DNA of 64,000 nucleotides from Thalassia testudinum (Eukaryota > Streptophyta > Magnoliopsida > Alismatales > Hydrocharitaceae), in assembly GCA_037157565.1 (NCBI GenBank), contig JAZHRO010000036.1, positions 19,208,501-19,272,500 on the forward strand. Direction: 5' to 3'. Shown piece after piece: positions 21,397-30,407 of the stretch. The notes under the pieces were generated by a model that had not been told where the DNA came from, searched no databases, and worked only from the letters and a program-made list of their open reading frames with translations. Made by a program: the position numbers and the translations under genes. Position 1 is the stretch's first letter. Every line of letters starts with the position of its first letter.

Positions 21397-21914
21397 TGTT
21401 CGGGCCTGGATAGGTTGTGTTAATATGGTGATTTAATCGTTGAAATCAGTATAGTGGTTAACCTAAATCGAGCTTAACCATCTCTTTACAAAATTTTTTA
21501 CCTGGCCTACTTGATTTTATCTTGGTCACTTTTAGGCCCAGGGTCGAACTCAGGGAAGTGGGATTAGAGGTGAAGAAGTTTCTACGTCTTTCCTACAACG
21601 AATCTCTTCCGTTCGTTTATTATATTTTTGGTGTTTTTCTATTTAAGATTTTTTTCTGATAATTTTTGTCCTTGAGGTACACCCTCAAAATTAGGTTCTT
21701 GGCTTTGAGCCAAATTAGGGTTCCAAAACTGGTCTTGTAATTTGCAAGATTGAGTACCTGCAAGTCAAGGATTATCTTTTCTCTTTTGTATATTTTTTTT
21801 ATCTTTTTATCGGCAGGAAAGAGAAACAGAAATAAAGTAAATATAGTATATATATATACAGAGAAATAAATATATGTATAGATAGATATATGTATATATA
21901 TATATATGTATATG

Positions 21915-22007
<93 letters not shown>

Positions 22008-22151
22008 AGTTATAGATATATATGTATATATGTATGTATATTTGTATATATGTATAAATATATGTGTATATATATGTATATATATATATTTATACGTATA
22101 TAAATATATGTATATATGTAAATATATATGTGTACATATATATATATATAA

Positions 22152-22241
<90 letters not shown>

Positions 22242-23680
22242 ACTAATACTTAGTTATATAAGTACTAGTATATGTATAGATATAAGTATATATATATCTA
22301 TATATGTATATAAATATATATATAAATATATATGCACATAGTAGTGTATAAGTGAGTGGGTGTGTGTACGAGAGTGTGTGTATGTGTCTGCTGAGGGAGT
22401 GAGAGAGTGCTGTGAGAGAGAGAGAGAGCGAGAGACTGCTGGAGTGAAGAAGCGCGGTGTTAAGCCATCTGGAGCTTCAGCCGTCGTCTGATGGTACGCG
22501 CAGGAGCATGCACGTGCATGCGCAAGCGCAGGCGCATTGGAGGGAGCGGACGTGAGGGGAAGGACCACAGTGCACCTCACTACACGAAGAGGCGGGTGCA
22601 GACGCGAAGAAGTAGGCACTGAAGTGGGTGGATGCAGATGCGAGAGCAGGCACGGAGAGAGACGCAGGCGTGGGCATGCGCGGATGGGCTGGCGCTGGTA
22701 GCGGCGCGGAGAGAGAGCGCCGGGTGACCGGATAAGTGAGAAACTTACCAGTCACCGCACTGTAGCCACAGTGTCACGCTCTCTAGCATGAACAGTGGCT
22801 ACAGTGCACGCTCGGCTCGTGCGACTGCCTGCGCCCGGTTCAGCGTGTGCAGGCGGTGTGGAACAGCTGGCGCACGCGCGGAAGAGGCTGCACCGGCTGC
22901 TGGCTTGCGCAGAGAGAGGCAAGGGCGGTCTGCCGGTGCGGGCGGAAAGAGCTGCGCCGGCTGCTGGCGTGCGTGGTGGCCTGCGTGCGGGCGAGCTGCT
23001 GCTGCTACTGCTGACGCCTTGCTGCTTCTGCGGAGCTTCAGACCTTGGAGCTGCAATAATGGCGGGAGCTGGTTGAGCGACGAAATCAGGGTGGTGAACC
23101 ACCACACCCACCGGCTCTTTGATGAGCTGGGCGGTGGTGGGCCTCACAGTGGTGGTTGTGCACCACTGTAAGCTGCTCCTGCCCGCAGAGTAGCTCCTCA
23201 GAAGGAGAGGCTGCATATGGAGGGGAGATGGGAGGAGATGGCCTGGAAGGGTGCTGTGTGTTGGGTTCTTTTTTGTGTGACCAGTCTCAGCTTCAAAGAA
23301 GAATGCCGTGCCCTTTGTAAAGAGGAAGAAAGCAAGCACAGCCATGCCCTGGCTATGCATGGCTATGCATGGTTGTGCATGGCTGGCAGGGAGTAGCTGT
23401 GCAGAGCATGGCGCGAAGAAGGTCCAGCCATGCAGCCGCGGAGAAGAAAGTCGAATAAAAAATAAAAATAAAAATAAAAATAAAGATGGTGAATTTGCGA
23501 GGGGACACTTGAGGAAAACGTAAATTTCAATGCCATTTTATTCACTCTCCTCCCCTCTTAAATAAATGCATGCAGGCATTTATTTTCACAAATGTGACTA
23601 TGGTTATTTAATATACATTGGCAATGCTAGGAAATTGCACAAGATGGCACAATTGTAGGTGTATTTTTGCTGTGTAATCA
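21397..23680 (-). repeat. E2 5' LTR (right copy)
   Basis: Runs from TGTTCGGG to TGTAATCA on the plus strand and ends against the GTGGG duplication. It aligns with 10309-12991. The minus-strand GAGTTCGACCCTGGG motif at about 21536-21550 is the U5 motif shared by all the Athila-like LTRs here. A (TA)n block at 21847-22340 replaces the longer block of the partner. The GC-rich part (22480-23260) is open in the minus frame in both LTRs, but is low in complexity. Confidence 0.9.
21847..22340. repeat. (TA)n microsatellite in the E2 5' LTR
   Basis: Two long pure TA runs (about 21916-22000 and 22135-22230) with TATG/TGTATA interruptions. The partner LTR carries a different, longer array, so the repeats changed after insertion. 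The Tyr/Ile-rich ORFs over it are artefacts. Confidence 0.9.
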
Positions 23681-23685
23681 GTGGG
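23681..23685. repeat. Target-site duplication of E2, right copy (GTGGG)
   Basis: Matches 10304-10308 exactly and is followed by the continuation of the E1 3' LTR (GTGCCAGCGGGGGATAGG, compare about 4377-4400). Confidence 0.9.
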
Positions 23686-24577
23686 GTGCCAGCGGGGGAT
23701 AGGCATGGATCTCTAGCGACGCAGGCCTTTAGTGACGCTTGCAGCTGTCACTAATGGTTTGCATGCACCAGAAAGAGGAATTGAAGGGCAGATCTTCAGC
23801 AATAGCTACAGTGCCGTCTATGGATGTCAATAATGACCCGATGCAAATTTGTTCTTCCTCCACTATAAAAGGACCTACCCACCACCATTCCAAACCATCT
23901 CTTCCTTTCTTCCTCTCACCACCTCCAAGGCTTTAGAGAGAGCTTGTCCCAAGCCCAGGATGCTCCTCTAGAGTAGAAAATCAAATAGTTTTCCCTCCCC
24001 TCATCCCTATTCGTGGAGCACCCCATGGCCGGCCTCTCACTGCCCTTCAGGAAGAAGATCCTCGCCGCGACGTCGTCCTGCCCCATCCTCGCCCTCCAGC
24101 TCCGTCCTCCTTCATCCCACTCCTCACCACCTTCCTCCGGGTGACGTCAGAGAGAGTCATCCTCTGAGCAACTGTCGAGGGGGATTTCTCTCACCTCTTT
24201 CTATCTTTTACGCTTTCGTAGTGTAGTTTTCCTGCTTTCATAATTGTAGAAAACATTCATGAGATAAATAGATGGTTGTTTCTCTTTCTCTCTCTTTTTC
24301 CCTCTCTCTCTTACATTTTTTGCATGTAGACAAAGTTTTCATCAACCTAATCTCTTTCCCTATTAAAAATACCAAAAAAATTAGAAAAGTAAAAAATGAA
24401 TAAAAACAAATAAAAGCGAAGTGCGGATTTTTATAAACCAAACGTTCGCCACCCCGTGTTCGACGTGGGACTCACTTTTCGAGTTTCGGTATAAATTTTA
24501 TTTGACCACTCATTTTGTAGCTACGACGATGGGTTACTCGTAACCTTGATTTCAAACTCGCAAAACCCATGCGATCA
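23686..24577 (+). repeat. E1 3' LTR, second part
   Basis: Continues the LTR broken at 10308 and aligns with about 4380-5276 throughout: GCAGGCCTTTAGTGA block, TATA box at 23874-23880, CT-rich tract near 24280-24320 and the U5 motif CGTGTTCGACGTGGGACTC at about 24457-24475. It ends GATCA at 24577, next to the AAGGA duplication and the second part of L1 ORF2. Confidence 0.85.
23874..23880 (+). promoter_or_regulatory. Putative TATA box of the E1 3' LTR
   Basis: TATAAAA in the same CTCCACTATAAAA context as 4563-4569; downstream CCACCATTCCAAACCATC is identical in the two LTRs, which suggests a conserved core promoter. Confidence 0.55.
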
Positions 24578-24582
24578 AAGGA
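24578..24582. repeat. Target-site duplication of E1, right copy (AAGGA)
   Basis: Identical to 1357-1361. Joining 1361 to 24583 restores a continuous L1 ORF2 region between the LQETHIEG motif and the GRAGGLAVWW motif. Confidence 0.85.
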
Positions 24583-25374
24583 GGAGGGGATTCCCTTTGG
24601 CAGTCACTTCTTCAAGGTGGCCAGGCTAATGTCAGGGTAGTGGATGCACAGGGAAGGGCTGGAGGTTTGGCAGTATGGTGGAAAACCTCTAGGATGGTTC
24701 TAAAGGATGTTTGGAAGGGTCAATTCCAGGTGTCTTGCAAGTTCCAATTGCTAGGGGTTGATCAAGACCTGATTATATCTTGTATCTATGGCCCTTGCAC
24801 TGATAGTTTGAGGAATGATCTTTGGAATGAGCTATGGCAGATGGTAGACAAGACTGGAGGGGTACCTCGGCTTATGGGCAGAGATTTCAACTATGTGTTG
24901 TCTGAGAATGATAGAGGGACCAGAAGGGTGGACCATGCCTCCCTTGGTTTCCAACTGGTTGTCTCCGAGCTGGGTTTGAACGAATACCCATCAGCAGGGG
25001 TCGAGTTCACCTGGAGGAGTGGTAACGGGCTGGTTTCAAAGCTGGATAGAGTTTTGGTAGTGTGGAGTTGGAGAGATTTCAGGTTTCCTCTATGATAGGA
25101 ATGGCTAAGCCATTCTCAGACCATACCCCACTACTATGGGATAGTGGGGAGGGATCTTCCACTAGTACGTACTTTAAGTTCAAGAAATCTTGGCTTAGGG
25201 AGGAGGGGTTTAGAGACATGATTAGCTGCTGGTGGGTTCAGAAGCAGGTTCAAGGTTCGACCACCTGTAGGTTGGCAAGGAAATTGAGGGACTTGAGGTC
25301 TATGTTGAAGGGTTATAGCCATACTGTTGATGTAGTGAGAAACCAAAGAAGAATTGAAGCTCTTTCAAGGCTAT
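24583..25374 (+). pseudogene. L1 ORF2, part 2: rest of the endonuclease domain
   Basis: Readable features in order: GRAGGLAVWW, SCIYGPC, GRDFNYVLSENDRGT (GDFN catalytic motif with an extra Arg), EFTWRSGNGLVSKLDRVLV and SDHTPLLW (the catalytic SDH), followed by FKFKKSWLREEGF. This is the ordinary plant L1 endonuclease that nicks the target for priming. Frame changes near 24640 and at 25062-25095 break it. The piece is cut at 25374 by E3 and resumes at 38260. Confidence 0.88.
25370..25374. repeat. Target-site duplication of E3, left copy (GCTAT)
   Basis: GCTAT immediately precedes TGATGAG of the 5' LTR; the second copy is at 38255-38259 just after the CCCCATCA end of the 3' LTR. Confidence 0.9.
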
Positions 25375-26299
25375 TGATGAGAACCTCATCATGAGCCATA
25401 ACTAGCTCATTTTGACCTAATACAAAGGATAAAAGCTCCTACATATCTCAAGGAAAGGCTTAACTCAGAGAATTCTGAGTTTGAGAAGAAAATAAGTCAT
25501 AAGGGGTAAAAATGCAATTTTACCAGTATAATCTGCATACAGGGTAATTCAGGGCCCAAACATAGGTCAAAGCAGCTTAATAAGAATAAAAGTGGGATGA
25601 GATGATCTAGCAAGGGCTACAGCACTTCCAAGAAACTAAATGATAATCTGTAACCCTAAAACAACCCACTTCAATTCATGAGGTTCGAGGCAAAGTAAAA
25701 ATAGAATAAACCCTCTAAAATTCATAGAAAAATAATCTCTAGGGTTTAGAACCTTCAATTTGTCCTTCAGAACCCATTTTGACCTACATTGAGAACCATG
25801 CCCAATTAATAACTTAATTTGGGTTTTTGCATAAATTGACCGGTCAAACAAGGTTTAATATAGAAATGAAATTCACCATCAGATTCCTTAGGTCCTAATT
25901 AATCATGTATAAAAACTTGAGCCTAAGAAGAAACCTCCTTGACCGACTTTACACTTTGGTCCTCATATATTTACTTTTTGGCCCTCAACTTCTGAACCAT
26001 CGCATTTTGGCCCCTAACTCTCCTTCGTTCTTCGCATTCAGGTCCCCCCTGCAAAACCTGCCAGCACCATGCTCCGGCGACCTTGCGCGGAGCATGGCGC
26101 CGCGCAGGGTGAGGGGGGAAGCCTGGCAAGTAAACCGGGGGTGCCCTGCGTCGTCAGCCGTCGCAGGGACACCCCCTGGTCGCTGTAGCCCACCATACCG
26201 GCCGTGCGAACGCACGGACGGTATGGGTTTTCGTTTCCGGCCATCCTCCGGCGAGGGAGACACGTCGTCTCCCTCCGCCTTCCTCCTTGTTTTGATCCC

Positions 26300-26307
26300 T
26301 ATAAATA
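26300..26307 (+). promoter_or_regulatory. Putative TATA box of the E3 5' LTR
   Basis: TATAAATA in GATCCCTATAAATACCCCCC, identical at 36850-36857 in the 3' LTR. It lies 0.93 kb into the LTR, with C/T-rich sequence downstream as in plant core promoters. Transcription would start around 26330, making the R-U5 leader about 1.4 kb (inference). Confidence 0.6.
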
Positions 26308-27139
26308 CCCCCCGTTGCTTCACCGACCGGGGCAGCTCGGGTCTGACGGAGAAAACCCCCAACTTTCCTCTCTTCTCTCTCCGGCAGACGCTCACCAGCT
26401 CCGGCGGTTCCTCCCCCTTCTCCTCTTCGCTCTGCCGCAATACCAGCAGCAGAGACTTCCTCCCCTACTCTTCCCGCGCCACGCCGCACCCAGCTGGCGC
26501 CTCTCCGGCTCTCTGCTCGCCGCCGCCCCTTTCCCTAAGCATCGTCTTCTCCGGCGACAGTCGATACGACTGTCGCCCTGCTGCTCCCCCTTCGTCCCTG
26601 CAAGTTTTGAGGTTCGACCGCCATTAACGCACATTGAAGTAGCTTCTCCCGCGCTCCAGGCTTGAGGACTCCAGGTCTCCAGCTGCTGCAGATTACGGGG
26701 AGTCTTGCGAAGGCAACCAGCCAGCAACCGACGCAAATCGAAGCCGCAGCTGCAGAAGCTAGGCCGCGGTCTCCCAGCAGGTGCACGCGAGGAGAGGCCT
26801 CCGTTTAGTCCCACATCGGTAAGCCTCACAACCTCTTCACCGTTTAAATTGATTTTGTGCATTAGCTCTACTGCCTCAGCACACGGGGTGAGGTCCCCTT
26901 CACCCGCTCGGTTACCCGGTCTCGTCCGCGCTCACGCCCCGCGGACCTGACCCGACCCGACTTAAGACTGACCTGCACTCCTCGCCCACCACGCATGCCG
27001 GTGGGCCTGGACCCGGACCTGACCCGTACCCGACTACCCGGCAGCTCTGGGAGAGCTTTCCCAAGAGTGGTTTCAGAGAGAGAGAGACGCGGGAGGGAGA
27101 GGGTAGAGTAGGTTTTGTCCTCTGACGTAAGCTCTGAAG

Positions 27140-27545
27140 GGTGCAGGCACAGGTGAAGAAGAAGGATCGCGGAAGAAGAAGGAAGCTGAGGGAGACACTG
27201 TAGCAACAGGGAGTTTAAGTCGTCTGATTTGGAAATCAGACGACGTCCTGAAGAGAAAAGAAGAAAGAAGAAGGGGCGACGTCCTGACTGGAAAAAGAAA
27301 AAAAAAAGGAGATCTGAAGAACAACAGAAGAAGACGAGGCAGAGGAGAACACAAAAGAACAAGGGAAGAACTGAAAGAAGAAGAACAAAGAAGAAAGAAG
27401 AAGATCTGAAGAAAGACAGAAGAAAAAGGAAGAGCAGGAACAGCTGGAAGAAGAAGAGCATCACCACTGCAGAAGAAGAAGATCACCTCTGCAGACAAAG
27501 AAGAAGAAGATCTGCGACGAGGAGAAACAAAGAGAAAACAACAAA
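27140..27545 (+). repeat. Purine-rich GAA/AAG tract in the R-U5 part of the E3 LTR
   Basis: About 400 bp of near-continuous A/G on the plus strand, mostly GAAGAA, AAGAAG and GACGAAGAAG-type triplets. The 3' LTR has it at 37655-38060 with few changes. It creates a Lys/Arg/Glu-rich ORF (plus) and a Phe/Leu/Ser-rich ORF (minus) in both LTRs, neither of which looks like a real protein. Confidence 0.8.
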
Positions 27546-27754
27546 TCCTTTCTCTCTCTTTCTTTATTTTTGTAAAAGAAACATGTATATCTCTAGAATA
27601 CAACTTGCTCCCTGAGTTCGACCTCGGGAACTCTTTTCCGAGTAAAAAAAAAAAGAAAAATTTATATATTTGAAATGATGGCAACAACTGGCTATACTAC
27701 GACGCTATAACAATAAAACCCGGTTGTCCACTCAAACGAGCCGCCACCATTTTT

Positions 27755-27772
27755 TGGCGCCGTTGCCGGGGA
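27755..27772 (+). other. tRNA-Asp primer-binding site of E3
   Basis: TGGCGCCGTTGCCGGGGA, exactly the same as in E2. It is complementary to the 3' end of plant tRNA-Asp, including the CCA-derived TGG, as reported for Athila. Confidence 0.95.
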
Positions 27773-28679
27773 GCAACGGCTATTCTAGAGGTAAACATTC
27801 CTGTTTCTTTTTAATTTCTGATAATCTCCTCTCTTTTGTGCAGAAAACTACAGGAAATCAAGAAGACAAGCAACCGCACAACAACCACTCCGAGGACAGG
27901 TAAATTTTTCCTCTCGCTATTAACCCCTAAACTCTAAAGAGGAAGAAAAGAAAAGAACAAGCAATATAGGGCTAACCTGTCTTCCATACTTAGTAACCAT
28001 AAAAGTTGCATGTTTTCAACTCATTAGTCCTGCACACTATTAAGGGTATTTAAGGGCTAACACATTCTTGCTTGAGCCCTAATTACCCAACAAAGAACTA
28101 ACTGGACCAAGTAGAGCCAACATAAGATTCAACATTAGGGTTTTAGAGACACACTACTTAAATCAAGAATGGAGAAAATCCAAAAGAAGTGTGCCTAAAC
28201 CATTGATTGAAAATACCTATTCAAAAGAAACCTAAAACAATTGGCTCTCTAAACACCTGAACCGTAAAAGACAAGACCTAAAAGCTCTCAAAGAAAACAA
28301 GAGGTAAAGTTGACCCCTTGGGTCAACCAACCTTAAATTAGGTCACTCTTTGCACTTAAAAGACTAAAGTTCAAGTGAAACCTTAAGCACCCTGATCTTA
28401 AAATTGGTAGACTTAAGAGGTCAAGATCCCCATTCTGGTCTACCTGGAACCGCAGTGACAAGAGAGGTCGGGTGGGGGAAACCCTGTAACCCGTGGGGAC
28501 GCTCTACCGTGTAGGGGTCTTCGCGGGACTCTCCCTCTCTGGCTGCCCAGGTAATTCTCAGGTGGACGATCTTTCTGATCAAGGGGTCCATCTGCCCCGC
28601 ACCTCTATAGTCACCCAACACATTTTTGGGTGCCTTGATTGGGTCCAGCACCTTCTAAACTTACCTCTTCCAACAGTAC
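27773..28679 (+). other. E3 untranslated leader
   Basis: 0.9 kb between PBS and gag. A GTAAAC ... TTTTGTGCAG segment at 27791-27843 resembles a very short intron (53 nt) at the place where E2 has an 81-nt candidate. The rest is A-rich with repeated phrases such as CTAAAAG and has no supported ORF. Confidence 0.6.
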
Positions 28680-30407
28680 ATGTACGGAAGGAGGTCCCTA
28701 AGACCACCCTTAAGACCTCCTTTAGAAATTCGCTCTCGTCAAGGCCAAGCCTCGACGCCCGTGTTTGTGCAGAAACACCCTCACATTATTCTCTCTTCTG
28801 ATTCAGAACCAAGTTCTTCTTCTTCCCCCATCATGGCTCAGCCAGTTGAGGAAGAAAATAATCTGGAACACCAGCTCCAGCGACTCAATGACCTCTTCCA
28901 AAACTTCGTGCACCCACCACAGCGTCCTATGATGCGGGACCACTACAATCCTGCTGCGGTGGCCATTGAGCCTCGAGTCAGAATCCCGACTGGAGGACCT
29001 GATTCCGAATTAAAGCCCAACATGATTCATGCTATACCTAAATTCCATGGGCTTAATTCTGAAGATCCCTTCCAGCACATCAAACAGCTAAAGCATCTGG
29101 CCCACACTTTTGGATCAGATGCGCAAAATCGGGATATTCTTCTCATGAAGATGTTCTCCTTTTCTCTTATGGACAAGGCTGCCCATTGGTATCAAACTCA
29201 GACCCGGCCGATCAACACTTGGGAAGAACTTCAATCCGAGTTTTTGAAAAAGTTTTTTCCCGTTGGTCGGACCAACGCCTTGCGCCATCAGATTACACAC
29301 TTCACTCAACAATCAGGAGAACCTCTTCATGAGGCATGGGATCGTTTTCAGGATCTCATGAGGAAGTGCCCCCATCACGGAGTTCCTAAATGGGAACAAG
29401 TCCAATCTTTTTACCAGGGACTCCGTGAGGACATCCGCCTTTTCGTCAATGCAACTTGCGGAGGAAACATCATGGGTCAACATGAAGACACCATATGGGA
29501 GATTCTCGAAAACATGTGCGAGAACTCCATCAACAATGACTCCATGGGATTATTCGACAGGACGAATACCCGCGCAGCGACGAATCTTAAGGGAGCACAT
29601 GAGACGCAGGGCCTGTCCGCATCAGTCGACCTGGAATTAATGGCCAGTCGATTGGACAAGGTCTCAATCATTGAAAAGAAGGTGGATGAGCTGACTCAGC
29701 ACTTGCAGCGAGCCACCTCCGCGCGTAACTCCTTTGCACAACCTCCTTCCACACAGGAGACTGTGCAAAACATCCTCCACCGATCTTCCCCTGGGATGGA
29801 TCCATATCCATCCCCATCTGATTCTTGGATTGGAGGATCATCCGATCCTTTCTACACCAGCCGGGGGAACTCCATTCCCCCTTTCCCTGATTCTCAAGAG
29901 GTTCCTCAGACCTGCGAGGACCTCAACGCCATCCAGAAAGACCCATTCTCCAACACTTACAACCCTGGATGGCGAAACCATCCCAATTTTCAGTGGGCGG
30001 GAAATTCCCAAACCCAAAGACCACCTTTTCAGTCCCGCCCACAGCCCTCTCGTCACTACCAGCCGCCTCAGCCTCGGCCCAACCCTACTTATCCATCAGG
30101 GCCAAATCAAGATCAAATGTCCTTAATCCTTCAGACTCTGGCTGACATTCAAAAAACGAATGCGGCTATTCAGAAACAGCACAAGGACGAGCTTACAGAA
30201 GTTAAAACTCAACTGGCCCAGTTGGCAAATTCTCGCCAACCAGGCACACTCCCTTCCCAACCTCTTCCTAACCCAAATAACGTGCCAACTCAGAAGCGCG
30301 TTATGAATCCAAATTTAGGCCACGCCCAATGGATTTATCAGGCTCCTACTGCTCCATCTCCAGACGAGATGGAAGCCTCAACTTCTTATGCGAGATTTCA
30401 GCAGTAG
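28680..30407 (+). CDS. gag: E3 gag polyprotein
   Basis: Forms the particle that packages the element's RNA. The open frame has 575 codons; the first ATG is at 28680, but a second at 28833 (MAQPVEEENN) begins the part resembling E2 gag and is as likely a start. Residues about 100-240 are the retrotransposon gag domain (IPKFHGLNSEDPFQHIKQL, LMDKAAHWYQTQ, WEELQSEFLKKFFP, FYQGL). Near residue 285 is an Asn-rich segment (ENMCENSINNDSMGLF). Then come a coiled coil (DKVSIIEKKVDELTQHL), the NTYNPGWRNHPNFQWAGN block shared with E2, a Pro/Gln-rich stretch and a second coiled coil near residue 500. No CCHC knuckle. It ends in TAG at 30405-30407, after which the same frame continues straight into protease. 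Confidence 0.93.
   Translation: MYGRRSLRPPLRPPLEIRSRQGQASTPVFVQKHPHIILSSDSEPSSSSSPIMAQPVEEENNLEHQLQRLNDLFQNFVHPPQRPMMRDHYNPAAVAIEPRVRIPTGGPDSELKPNMIHAIPKFHGLNSEDPFQHIKQLKHLAHTFGSDAQNRDILLMKMFSFSLMDKAAHWYQTQTRPINTWEELQSEFLKKFFPVGRTNALRHQITHFTQQSGEPLHEAWDRFQDLMRKCPHHGVPKWEQVQSFYQGLREDIRLFVNATCGGNIMGQHEDTIWEILENMCENSINNDSMGLFDRTNTRAATNLKGAHETQGLSASVDLELMASRLDKVSIIEKKVDELTQHLQRATSARNSFAQPPSTQETVQNILHRSSPGMDPYPSPSDSWIGGSSDPFYTSRGNSIPPFPDSQEVPQTCEDLNAIQKDPFSNTYNPGWRNHPNFQWAGNSQTQRPPFQSRPQPSRHYQPPQPRPNPTYPSGPNQDQMSLILQTLADIQKTNAAIQKQHKDELTEVKTQLAQLANSRQPGTLPSQPLPNPNNVPTQKRVMNPNLGHAQWIYQAPTAPSPDEMEASTSYARFQQ

Larger units (their letters stand above)
10309..23680 (-). mobile_element. E2: complete Athila-lineage gypsy element, 13.4 kb, minus strand
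   Basis: Both LTRs, PBS, gag, protease, RT, RNase H, integrase and PPT are present in the expected minus-strand order, flanked by GTGGG duplications. LTR lengths are unequal (2683 and 2284 bp), mainly because microsatellites inside them changed. Protease DLGSS and the RT sequence around WVSPIHVVPKKAGLT and FMDD fit the Athila lineage. There is no env-like ORF: 13029-14310 is noncoding. The coding region has several stops, two or more frameshifts and a deletion within RT, so it is inactive. Confidence 0.92.
1362..24577 (+). mobile_element. E1: non-autonomous Athila-like LTR retrotransposon (contains S1 and E2)
   Basis: E1 is about 7.5 kb without its passengers. Parts in order: 5' LTR 1362-5276 (interrupted by S1), decayed tRNA-Asp primer-binding site 5280-5297, long leader, one ORF of unknown function 6523-7951, 3' noncoding region with a first polypurine-like site at 8380, the true polypurine tract ending at 9612, and 3' LTR 9613-10308 plus 23686-24577 (interrupted by E2). 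Net LTR lengths agree at about 1.57 and 1.59 kb. There is no gag, protease, RT, RNase H or integrase. It shares PBS type, double polypurine arrangement and PPT hairpin with the coding elements E2 and E3, so it was probably mobilised in trans by such a relative (inference). Confidence 0.85.
25375..27734 (+). repeat. E3 5' LTR
   Basis: Begins with the perfect hairpin TGATGAG-AAC-CTCATCA and ends near CTCA, 20 bp before the PBS. Differences from the 3' LTR include two extra ~13-bp segments (near 26556-26570 and 26665-26677) and an extra 6-bp unit near 27015; these are probably deletions in the 3' copy. TATA box at 26300; purine-rich tract at 27140-27540; U5 hairpin GAGTTC-GACCTCGG-GAACTC at 27614-27633. 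The long ORFs over 26000-27690 on both strands are products of GC-rich and purine-rich composition. Confidence 0.95.

Noticed and set aside
21906..22341. 141-codon Tyr/Ile repeat ORF
   Set aside because: Pure (TA)n repeat translation.
25905..26862. Several 100-240 codon ORFs on both strands of the E3 5' LTR (same at 36454-37382)
   Set aside because: GC-rich LTR DNA open in five frames at once; the duplicate in the other LTR reflects LTR identity, not selection.
26868..27687. Phe/Leu/Ser-rich and Lys/Arg-rich ORFs, about 128-204 codons
   Set aside because: Both come from the purine tract read on opposite strands.
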